This document shows positions 24,486 to 31,864 of a DNA stretch of 64,000 nt, piece after piece; position 1 is the stretch's first letter; each line of letters begins with the position of its first letter. The notes beneath the pieces are model-generated. The model worked only from the letters and a program-made list of their open reading frames with translations, had not been told where the DNA came from and searched no databases. The position numbers and the translations under genes were made by a program. The DNA comes from Bacillus sp. SD088 (GTDB lineage: Bacteria > Bacillota > Bacilli > Bacillales > Bacillaceae_C). The stretch covers positions 62,001-126,000 of the forward strand of contig NZ_JADIJK010000013.1 of NCBI RefSeq assembly GCF_017355205.1, read 5' to 3'.

Positions 24486-25601
24486 TTATTCAATCGTCCC
24501 CGTACTCTTGACAGCTGTTTTCACTCGAACATCAAATTTTACCTTTGGATATAGCTCTTTCCATTCTTCGTACGTATCACGATTATGGAGCCTTGTAGCA
24601 CGATAACGCAGGCCAAATCCTAATGGATCAGCATCTTCTTCTTGGAGAAGCTTTAAAAAGCTGACGATATTTTTTTTAGCTGCTTTGCTTGCAAGATCAC
24701 CGTAATGATCTAACTTTGAAGCTGATATTTCTTCAAAAGATTCTTCAACAATTCCTGTAAGTTTGACATTCATCTTGATGACAGGTATTTCCTTGGATGT
24801 ATCAATTTTGTATTTTACCTTAATTGAATCAATTGCTACAAGAAAGTGAACATCCTCTTCTTTTACCCGAAGATCATATTTATTAATTCTATTTGTAAGT
24901 ACATTAAAGGATTGTGTGTATTTGCTTGAAAGATGTAAATCGTTATGATTGTTTTTCAGTACAACTGACTTATTTACCTTTACTTTTGACTTTTCTTTGT
25001 TGGTCTGAATCACGGGTAAGATTGGATCAATTCCCGGTTCGGAAAATTCCCTTTTCATTTCAAATAGAAAGGTGGAGACCGTATAAGCACTTTCCACGCC
25101 ATTTTTTGAAAAAAGATTTGTCAAAAGATTGGATGCTGCCATTTCGGAGACAGGCTCTGTTTTTAACACATCCTCAGCGGTTGGATTCCCAACAGCTACC
25201 CAGGAAATCATTTGAATATCTCTTCTCCTATAAAAAAAATCCATTACATCCTCGATATTGTGGTCTAATAACTCTTCTCCTAATAAAATAATTTTCCCAT
25301 GACCGAAATCAGGCTCTTTATCAGCGTACGTTTTCAGAAAACGGATGGCTCCCGCTAAGCTAGAATCTTCCCTAGACAGATAGCCATATTTATTGCCTTC
25401 CGCTTCTTTGAGAGAGCCAGTAGGAATAGCTAATTTCAAAGTGATCTTATATGGTTTATCTTCTTTCCCTGTGTAATCAATCGCAATGCCTTGTACAAAA
25501 ATTCTTTTATCAATATCCTTAAAGGCACAGCTCGAAAGGAGTGAAGTAAAAAATAGCATCGACAGAATCATCACCATATACTTTTTTAGAAGTCTTTTCA
25601 T
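24486..25601 (-). CDS. spore germinant receptor, Ger(x)C lipoprotein subunit (second locus)
   Basis: 371 aa from ATG 25601; an upstream in-frame extension lacks a site and would bury the signal peptide. Signal peptide MLFFTSLLSSC (Cys near residue 23), then AFKDIDKRIFVQGIAIDYTG, the family start, and the Ger(x)C body (YRRRDIQMISWVAVGNPTA). The start overlaps the gerB-type stop as ATGA. Last gene of a compact gerA-gerB-gerC operon, complete unlike the first locus. Confidence 0.94.
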   Translation of the reverse strand: MKRLLKKYMVMILSMLFFTSLLSSCAFKDIDKRIFVQGIAIDYTGKEDKPYKITLKLAIPTGSLKEAEGNKYGYLSREDSSLAGAIRFLKTYADKEPDFGHGKIILLGEELLDHNIEDVMDFFYRRRDIQMISWVAVGNPTAEDVLKTEPVSEMAASNLLTNLFSKNGVESAYTVSTFLFEMKREFSEPGIDPILPVIQTNKEKSKVKVNKSVVLKNNHNDLHLSSKYTQSFNVLTNRINKYDLRVKEEDVHFLVAIDSIKVKYKIDTSKEIPVIKMNVKLTGIVEESFEEISASKLDHYGDLASKAAKKNIVSFLKLLQEEDADPLGFGLRYRATRLHNRDTYEEWKELYPKVKFDVRVKTAVKSTGTIE

Positions 25602-26698
25602 GCTGCCTTTGCCCTCCTTCGAATGAACCAAAAAAGAATAAACGTGAGTAAGAAAAAAGGGGGAAGACAATTGAAAAAGTAATTTGTGTAGACTAATAAT
25701 GTGTATTCATTTAAATAGAATGTTAAAAACAAGGTGACGGCCCAAAAGATCCCAATAATAATAAAAGGTGTTAGGTTCGTTTTCTTCCATTTAAAATTTT
25801 CTAGCCAAAGAATGTTCTTACATAATTCTACGGCTACATGCCAGTGAATGAGAAGGCTAATAAAAGTTAGAGCTAGGAAAAACATAAAAAATAGAAAAAG
25901 CACTCTTTCAATCACACCAAATTTCATGCGAAGTGTATCGCTCGTTGTGATCGCAGGATAGACAAGATTTTCAATTTTTTCAAAGCCATTAAGTCCAATC
26001 GGAAGGATATAACTAGATATAACGATAATACCTCCTACAATTCCGATGAATAGCATCGACTTCCATGAAAGTTGGAATTTTATTTTCGGAAAGGCACGAT
26101 TAAACACAATAAGATTGGCAATGCCTAGGAAGCAATACAAGGCTGCGGAAAAGCTACTATAGCTAGGCCAGTGATTACTATACATTACCGCAACTTTTAC
26201 AAAGTCCCATATGAAATTTGGGCTACTGTATGCTTTGATAAATATAAAGGTTATTAAGGGAATAGAGAAAATAAGCACCGTTTCAATCGTATATAAAACG
26301 CTCTTTGTTTTCATTAATACACCATAAGAAATAAAAATCAAAAAAAGCGATGCAATGAATAGAAGCGACATATCGGGTGTTAAAAAACGTTTGATCATAA
26401 ATGTAAAATTGATTAATGTGATCAATCCGGCTGCAAACCAATTTATGGCTAAAAGGCTTAAGACGGGAAGATAGAACCACTTAGAGAAATACTTCTTTAA
26501 TAACTCGGAGAGGTCCTTTCCTTGAAAAAAATTAAAAAAGCCAATAAACAGATATACAGAAACCAAACCTACTGGAATGGCAAGCAGTAGAGAACTAAGA
26601 GTGCCGCTTGTCTTATGAATGAAAAAGATCCTAGGGACAGTTGAAATCATATTGGCCACCAAGTTAACGAAGATAAGATAATAATAATATCGATTCAT
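25598..26698 (-). CDS. spore germinant receptor, GerB-family subunit (second locus)
   Basis: 366 aa and about ten membrane helices (for example MNRYYYYLIFVNLVANMISTVPRIFF at the start, VFNRAFPKIKF after helix six). It belongs to the GerB/Spore_permease family and probably forms the germinant-binding core with the A subunit. It overlaps its neighbours by 4 bp on each side (ATGA), so the three genes are translationally coupled. The germinant is unknown. Confidence 0.93.
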   Translation of the reverse strand: MNRYYYYLIFVNLVANMISTVPRIFFIHKTSGTLSSLLLAIPVGLVSVYLFIGFFNFFQGKDLSELLKKYFSKWFYLPVLSLLAINWFAAGLITLINFTFMIKRFLTPDMSLLFIASLFLIFISYGVLMKTKSVLYTIETVLIFSIPLITFIFIKAYSSPNFIWDFVKVAVMYSNHWPSYSSFSAALYCFLGIANLIVFNRAFPKIKFQLSWKSMLFIGIVGGIIVISSYILPIGLNGFEKIENLVYPAITTSDTLRMKFGVIERVLFLFFMFFLALTFISLLIHWHVAVELCKNILWLENFKWKKTNLTPFIIIGIFWAVTLFLTFYLNEYTLLVYTNYFFNCLPPFFLLTFILFWFIRRRAKAA

Positions 26699-28056
26699 GA
26701 TGTTTTCCCGCTTGTTTCCTTTTCTTTCGCTTGAATAAACATTTTAAAATAAGGCTCCCCAAAACTACGTTTATTCGATAGAAGCATAATAAATCCTATA
26801 AAACTAAGCATTAAACCGGCCATTCCTCCAAAGGTCGCAAATAATAAAATAATGTATTTAGAAACCCGAATCGAAAAGCTCATTTCATTGATCGGGATAA
26901 CAAAGGTTGAAATCGCCACAGCCGAGACAATAATAATCATAATATTAGAGGTAAGTGCAGCATCCGTGGCGGCTGTTCCTAAAATTAATCCACCAACGGT
27001 TGTCGCAGTGGCACTAACAGCCTTTGGTAAACGAATACTGGCTTCTGTTAGTAATTCCATAACGACTAACATAAACAGGACTTCTACATAAGAGGGGTAA
27101 GGCACACCTATCCGCGAGCCAGCGACGGATAAGGCTAGTTCCGCCCGAAACACCTCTGGGTTATACGAAGCAATAGCCACATACAATCCAGGAAAGATGA
27201 TACAAGTAATAAGGCCAATATAGCGAAGGATCTCCGCAAACTTGGTTACCCAATAAGGATGATAATTATCTTCCATAGAGGTCATAAAATCGAAAAAAAC
27301 AGCTGGCGCAAGGATAACTAATGAATCCCCATCAAGTAGAAGAATGATCTTCCCACCAGATAGATTGTAGGTAATACGATCTGTCCGCTCGGTCTGAAGC
27401 ATGGTCGGGAGAAGGGAACGTTTTTTCACATTTAGAAAGCGAACCAGTTCAGCACTGGACAATATGACATCGCTGTTTAATTTTTTTAAGCCTTGTTTAA
27501 TCAGTTTTAGAGTCTCAGGTTTGACTAAGTCTTTATCATAAATAACTGCTAATGATTGATGTGACTTCTTTCCAACTTCATGCATTTCGATGACTAAAGA
27601 GGGTTGATGATAGCGCTGGCGAATCAAATTCAGATTGGTATCGATGTCTTCACTTAGGGCGAGCTGTGGCCCCATAATGGTCGGTTCGATATTGCTTTCA
27701 AGCACGGTATCTGTACGTACGGTCTTAAAGTCGAAAAGTAAAATGTGCTCGTTAAGGAAAATAACGACACTTCCTTTTGTTAATTCAAGTTCGATTTGTT
27801 CTTTTGAGTCAATGGTTTGCTGGTTGGGAAGTGAGGTTAAATAAGCTTCTATTTGTTCCATAGAAGCCAACTCGAAAAAAGGCTTGATAACAATCTGTTG
27901 TAGACGATCATTATCTGTCACTGTTTTGATAAACAGTAAATCAATTTCCTTTTGTTCAATTTTTAATGATTTATGCGTAAAGTCAAAGGAATTTTTAAAT
28001 GTTTGAATAAGCCAGTCTTTTGTAACGGGGGAAGGTGAAATTGGTTTTCTCGGCAT
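26695..28056 (-). CDS. spore germinant receptor, GerA-family A subunit (second locus)
   Basis: 453 aa from ATG 28056 (GAGGTGG site 8 bp upstream; a GTG four codons earlier lies inside that site). The N-terminal half is soluble; the family block GGKIILLLDGDSLVILAPAVFFDF marks the entry to five or so membrane helices (SRIGVPYPSYVEVLFMLVVMELLTEASIRLPKAV). It is shorter than the first locus's A subunit (534 aa), mostly at the N-terminus and C-terminal tail. First gene of the operon. Confidence 0.94.
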   Translation of the reverse strand: MPRKPISPSPVTKDWLIQTFKNSFDFTHKSLKIEQKEIDLLFIKTVTDNDRLQQIVIKPFFELASMEQIEAYLTSLPNQQTIDSKEQIELELTKGSVVIFLNEHILLFDFKTVRTDTVLESNIEPTIMGPQLALSEDIDTNLNLIRQRYHQPSLVIEMHEVGKKSHQSLAVIYDKDLVKPETLKLIKQGLKKLNSDVILSSAELVRFLNVKKRSLLPTMLQTERTDRITYNLSGGKIILLLDGDSLVILAPAVFFDFMTSMEDNYHPYWVTKFAEILRYIGLITCIIFPGLYVAIASYNPEVFRAELALSVAGSRIGVPYPSYVEVLFMLVVMELLTEASIRLPKAVSATATTVGGLILGTAATDAALTSNIMIIIVSAVAISTFVIPINEMSFSIRVSKYIILLFATFGGMAGLMLSFIGFIMLLSNKRSFGEPYFKMFIQAKEKETSGKTS

Positions 28057-28094
28057 TGCTGGAACCACCTCGTTTCTTTCGTTTTCTCTAAGGT

Positions 28095-28109
28095 AGTTTT
28101 GGCAAAACT
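28095..28109 (-). promoter_or_regulatory. dyad upstream of the second germination operon
   Basis: AGTTTTG-G-CAAAACT, a perfect 7-1-7 dyad, 40 bp before the gerA-type start. It could be an operator such as a sporulation-regulator site. No clear sigma-G promoter could be assigned beside it. Confidence 0.35.
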
Positions 28110-28201
28110 GGATAATCTATGCGGAGATCTGAAAGGAAGAATAACGTATAAATAAATACATAATAATAGATCTCATACATAAAACCAAAATGCTTTTAAA
28201 T

Positions 28202-28460
28202 ATAAAGTGAAACTTCATTCAGTGGGGTTTTTTCATCCCCCACTGAATAGTAAGGATCAAAGGCTAAATTCGTAACATCCTGTTGGCAGACTCAAACGCG
28301 ACGTCCTGTCACTTCGTCTGCACTAGTACATCCTATACGTCGCTACTCCCTTTGTGACCTGCGTCCTGCAGGCCTGGACCAATCGGGTATTTACTGGCAG
28401 TTGTCCCCTCGAATTCTTGAAGTAGGGGTCTTACTGCCAGTTAATTCGGGGTATCTATAC
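28202..28460 (+). repeat. type B interspersed repeat (long variant)
   Basis: Occupies much of the 627-bp gap between the germination operon and the Crp/Fnr gene. Starts AAAGTGAAACTTCATTCAGTG with a hairpin (ATTCAGTGGGG / CCCCACTGAAT), continues AAGGATCAAAGGCTAAATTCG, carries the 46-bp module in reverse orientation (28298-28343), then CCAATCGGGTATTTACTGGCA, and ends CTTACTGCCAGTTAATTCGG. Non-coding. Confidence 0.85.
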
Positions 28461-28563
28461 CCAAGTGGAAATAGGTTGGATAGAATAGCCGTATCTTTAA
28501 ACAATAAATTGGAAAAAGGAGATATAGAGGCAAATGACTAAAACATCCAACGATTAGTGTGGG

Positions 28564-28600
28564 CAAGAGGCTGGGACATAATTAAAATGCTAAGCTCTAA
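28564..28600 (+). repeat. half of an AGAGGCTGGG-type intergenic element
   Basis: AAGAGGCTGGGACATAATT matches the left arm of the longer element at 56.66 kb (AAAAGAGGCTGGG). The right arm CCCAGCCTCTT is absent here. The rest of 28461-28683 shows nothing I recognise. Confidence 0.45.
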
Positions 28601-28683
28601 CGGCGAACAATGCATACTTTAGGTCATTTTCTGGAATCAAACTTCCATGTTTCCAATTATCGTGGTCTTTTTTGGCAGTTCAC

Positions 28684-29373
28684 CTAAATCTCCTCTAACG
28701 CCTGTGTGCTGTGAATATGGATTTTCCTTTGTCCTGTTTGTTCAATCCAACCTCGCCCTTGAAACTCAGCTAGTTTTCTACTGACGGTTTCTGGGGTTGT
28801 GCCAAGATAAGAGGCAAGATCCTTTTTAGCCATCGGGAGGGTGATGGTGCTCTCTTCTTGTCCTTCAACTAGTTCTAGTAAATAGGTGGCGATTCGTTTT
28901 TCTGTATCTTCAGATGTAAGCAGGCTTAGAAGTTTCTCTATGTTTTCTAAGCGATGGCTAAATTCTTCAAGGAGCTTTAAAGAGATGGCGGGATACTTCA
29001 ATAAAAAGGCCTGTAAATCTGTTCGCTTCATAATACATATTTCGGTTTTTTCCATAGCGACAGCAAAATGGTCAAAAACAGATTCTTTAAATAAGGAGAG
29101 TTCGCCCATAACATCACCTGGCTCCAAAATGCGAATGAGTTGTTCTTTCCCAGAATCAGATAGAAGGTAAATTTTCACACGCCCTTGATGAACAATATAT
29201 AAATGGGCGGGGTGGTTACTTGGACTATAAATGATTTCATTTCGATTGTATTGGGCATGTGTAGTTGTTTTGGCAATTTCAAGCATTTCATCCGACTTTA
29301 AATGGTTAAAAATGGGAACAAGGGAGACGCAGAGTTGCTGCATCTCCTTCGGGTAATGTTCATAATCTTTCAA
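28684..29373 (-). CDS. Crp/Fnr-family transcription regulator
   Basis: 229 aa. An N-terminal cyclic-nucleotide-like beta-barrel (IIYSPSNHPAHLYIVHQGRVKIYLL, LEPGDVMGELSLF), a long dimer helix and a C-terminal HTH (LPMAKKDLASYLGTTPETVSRKLAEFQGRGW quoted in part: TTPETVSRKLAEF). The recognition helix has E-T-V-S-R, the FNR-type pattern for TTGA half-sites. Only two Cys are present, so it is not an Fe-S FNR; thiol or ligand control is possible. Its start overlaps the P-type ATPase stop by 14 bp, and a TTGA-type dyad precedes the operon, so it probably autoregulates. Confidence 0.92.
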   Translation of the reverse strand: MKDYEHYPKEMQQLCVSLVPIFNHLKSDEMLEIAKTTTHAQYNRNEIIYSPSNHPAHLYIVHQGRVKIYLLSDSGKEQLIRILEPGDVMGELSLFKESVFDHFAVAMEKTEICIMKRTDLQAFLLKYPAISLKLLEEFSHRLENIEKLLSLLTSEDTEKRIATYLLELVEGQEESTITLPMAKKDLASYLGTTPETVSRKLAEFQGRGWIEQTGQRKIHIHSTQALEEI

Positions 29374-31255
29374 TTTGCATCTGCTCCTTGTTAGAAATAA
29401 TCGTATGGCGCCTATTTTTATTATAACCTGTTAATCGAATCGCGTTCAGAATGACGATTAGGACACTTAATTCGTGAATCAGCATACCAGAAGCTAAATA
29501 TACTCTTTGAAATAGAACGCCAATAAGCAGGAATAAAACAGTACTAACAGCGAGAAAGGTATTTTGCTTCATATTGCGAACAGTTGCTTTTGCTAAAGAA
29601 TAGGCATGGACAAATGGATATAGTCGATTGGCCATTAGCACGATATCTGCCGTCTCCATTGAGACATCTGTCCCAGCATCTGCCATCGCAAGTCCTATAT
29701 CGGCCTTAGCAATGGCAGGTGCATCATTAATCCCGTCCCCGACCATGGCAACGTGTAAACCTGTTTTTTGTAATTCAATAATTTTGGCGACCTTTTCTTC
29801 AGGAAGTAGTTCTGCCCATACATAATCGATCTTGAGTTCAGCAGCTACGCGTTCCGCAGTATGGCGGTTATCACCTGTGAGCATATAGACTTGTTCGATG
29901 CCCGCTCTTTTAAGCTGTTCAATCGTCTCTTTGGCATCATCTCGAATTTGATCTGCAATCGATATAATGCCTGCTATTTGGCCAGCAACTGCTACAAGAA
30001 CTGCTGTGTTTCCTTGCATTTCCATTTTAGATGTATAGGCCTCCATATGCTTGGGGATTAAAATTCCATTTTCTTTCATTAAACGGCGATTTCCAATGAC
30101 AATTTGTTGGCCAGAGATGAAAGCCTGAATCCCATGCCCTTTTATAATTGTAGCTTGGTCAGGTTTATTGGACAGAGGAAGCTTTCTTTGTTTTGCTTCT
30201 TGAACAATGGTTTGCCCGAGATGGTGCTCAGAAATGATTTCAACTTCTGCTACCATCTGTAAAAGTTTATCCTCATTCATCGTGAAAGTTTTTATAGCCG
30301 TTACTGTTGGCTTTCCCTTCGTTAAAGTTCCGGTCTTATCAAACACAAGGGTATTTACTTTTGCCAATTTCTCTACCGTTTCCCCGCCCTTCAACAAGAC
30401 ACCATGTTTTGCTCCATTGCCGATACCAGCCACAATTGAAACAGGTGCTGATATCACAAGAGCTCCTGGACAGGCAATAACAAGAAAAGTTAAAGTGAAC
30501 TCGATGTTTCGGGTGAAGATCAAAACAAGAATGGATAATAGCACGATAGCAGGGGTATAAATATTGGCAAATTTTTCGAGAAACTTTTCTGTTTTCGTTT
30601 GAGATTCTTGGGCTTCTTCCACAAGTTCGATTATTTTAGAAAAGGTTGTATCATCTCCTATCTTCTCCGCGATTACTTCTATATAGCCATGGTCCAAGAT
30701 CGTACCACTAAAAACCCTATCCTGAACTTGTTTGTGAACTGGAACGGATTCTCCTGTAATAGCGGACTCGTTGATGAAAGCTGTACCGGAAACTACAAAG
30801 CCATCGACCGCTACTTTCTCACCGGATTGGATAAAAACACGATCTCCTACTTTCAGTTCTTCAACGGGAAGAACTATTTGTTGATTGTGACGTAAGACAG
30901 TTGCGACTTGGGGGGATAGATCCATTAAGCTTTTCAAAGAGCCTCTTGTTCTCTCCAAAGTTTTTGCTTCAAGATAGGCACCAAATAAAAATAAGAAAGC
31001 AACTACAGCTGATTCCACATATTCGCCAATGAAAAGAGCGCCAATAACGGCAATGGATACGAGTAGCTCAATGCTAAATGCCTTCATTCTTAGTGATTGA
31101 ACCGCCTTTATGCTAATCGGAATGCCAGCTATAAAGGTGCAGGTAATTAAAAGTATGTTTTGAAGTTGAGAAAGACCAAGTAGATGGGAAATAAATGCAA
31201 ACAAAAGAAATAAACCTGTAATACCAGTTATCCGCGCCTTTATTTTGCCTGTCAA
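29360..31255 (-). CDS. heavy-metal P1B-type ATPase with CPG metal motif
   Basis: 631 aa from TTG 31255, which has AGGAG 8 bp upstream; GTG 31264 is in-frame but abuts that site. No N-terminal metal-binding domain. Motifs: TGES (AITGESVP), metal-site helix with ACPGALVIS in place of the usual CPC or SPC, FDKTGTLTKG with phosphorylated Asp, SEHHLG in place of SEHP, GDGINDAPAIAKADIGLAM, and C-terminal HELSVLIVILNAIRL. It exports a metal ion across the membrane; zinc, iron(II) or another divalent ion are possible and the CPG variant leaves this open. Partner genes are the HMA protein upstream and the regulator downstream. Confidence 0.93.
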   Translation of the reverse strand: MTGKIKARITGITGLFLLFAFISHLLGLSQLQNILLITCTFIAGIPISIKAVQSLRMKAFSIELLVSIAVIGALFIGEYVESAVVAFLFLFGAYLEAKTLERTRGSLKSLMDLSPQVATVLRHNQQIVLPVEELKVGDRVFIQSGEKVAVDGFVVSGTAFINESAITGESVPVHKQVQDRVFSGTILDHGYIEVIAEKIGDDTTFSKIIELVEEAQESQTKTEKFLEKFANIYTPAIVLLSILVLIFTRNIEFTLTFLVIACPGALVISAPVSIVAGIGNGAKHGVLLKGGETVEKLAKVNTLVFDKTGTLTKGKPTVTAIKTFTMNEDKLLQMVAEVEIISEHHLGQTIVQEAKQRKLPLSNKPDQATIIKGHGIQAFISGQQIVIGNRRLMKENGILIPKHMEAYTSKMEMQGNTAVLVAVAGQIAGIISIADQIRDDAKETIEQLKRAGIEQVYMLTGDNRHTAERVAAELKIDYVWAELLPEEKVAKIIELQKTGLHVAMVGDGINDAPAIAKADIGLAMADAGTDVSMETADIVLMANRLYPFVHAYSLAKATVRNMKQNTFLAVSTVLFLLIGVLFQRVYLASGMLIHELSVLIVILNAIRLTGYNKNRRHTIISNKEQMQIERL

Positions 31256-31300
31256 TGAAATCACTCCTTTTGCCTATTCTGTGAGCAAGCATCCAACTTG

Positions 31301-31519
31301 TCATATTTTTGTTGTTAAAACAGGGTAGCCAAGTCTCTTTATCGTTTCTTCAAGATGCTTGGCCGTTGTGATCGTTTCGTCAAATATTGCTTTGACTTTA
31401 CTAGAATGGAAAAGAACCTTTACTTCTATCACCCCCGCTTGCTTGTTTAAAGCTGTTTCAATTTTTTTGACACAGGATGGACATGAGAGAGTTTCCAACT
31501 GGAATTTGACAGTGGTCAT
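31301..31519 (-). CDS. HMA-domain metal-binding protein (CopZ-like)
   Basis: 72 aa, one ferredoxin-like heavy-metal-associated domain. The metal site is CPSC (LSCPSCVKKIETAL, residues 12-15) rather than CopZ's usual CxxC with different flanks. The start ATG 31519 has an AAGGAGGCGG site. First gene of the operon with the P-type ATPase, which itself lacks an HMA domain, so this protein probably serves as its detached metal-binding domain or chaperone. Confidence 0.92.
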   Translation of the reverse strand: MTTVKFQLETLSCPSCVKKIETALNKQAGVIEVKVLFHSSKVKAIFDETITTAKHLEETIKRLGYPVLTTKI

Positions 31520-31550
31520 GTCGACCGCCTCCTTTATTGTTTGTACTCTA

Positions 31551-31593
31551 ATCTTAAACGGAATAAGAGGGAAGTTCCTTGACGTGCATCAAG
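31551..31593 (-). promoter_or_regulatory. Crp/Fnr-type site at class II position plus -10 of the metal-ATPase operon
   Basis: CTTGACGTGCATCAAG at 31578-31593 is an imperfect dyad of the FNR form TTGA-N6-TCAA. On the minus strand the -10 TAAGAT lies at 31556-31551, so the expected start is near 31544 and the dyad centre is about 41 bp upstream, the class II activator position. No good -35 is present, as expected for activator dependence. Confidence 0.65.
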
Positions 31594-31864
31594 ATTGAAG
31601 AGTAAATAAGGAAAAAATGAAAATCAATTGTCATTTTGTGCTGAAAAATATTTAGGGTATGTCCACAAAAGCAGGTATGATGCATTTTTGACATATATAG
31701 CTTGATGGGAATAGGAATAGAAGGCTGGACATTTCTATAAAAAGAGTTATAATATCGTAGTCACTTTTTTTAGATAGAAAGATAGATAAATTTTGGCGTT
31801 TAACTGCAAACAACAAACCACGTAACCTATATGATTAGTAGTTTGTAAGAGAGGAGCGTTTAAG
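31594..31864 (+). promoter_or_regulatory. intergenic region with promoter of the LTA-synthase-family gene
   Basis: TGGACA (31726-31731) and TATAAT (31748-31753) with a 16-bp spacer form a probable sigma-A promoter. A further palindrome, AAAATGA and TCATTTT flanking CAATTG, lies near 31617-31640. Transcription would have a leader of about 105 nt. Nothing else was recognised. Confidence 0.55.

Noticed and set aside
24430-24514. Fifteen-codon ORF after CAGGAGGACG near the end of the gerC-type gene
   Set aside because: Overlaps the gerC coding end in antisense and is too short; the nearby TGCACATATATGCA palindrome shows no promoter context.
28534-28560. Eight-codon ORF after AAAAAGGAGATATAG
   Set aside because: A ribosome-site-like sequence is present, but the peptide is too short to support without conservation.
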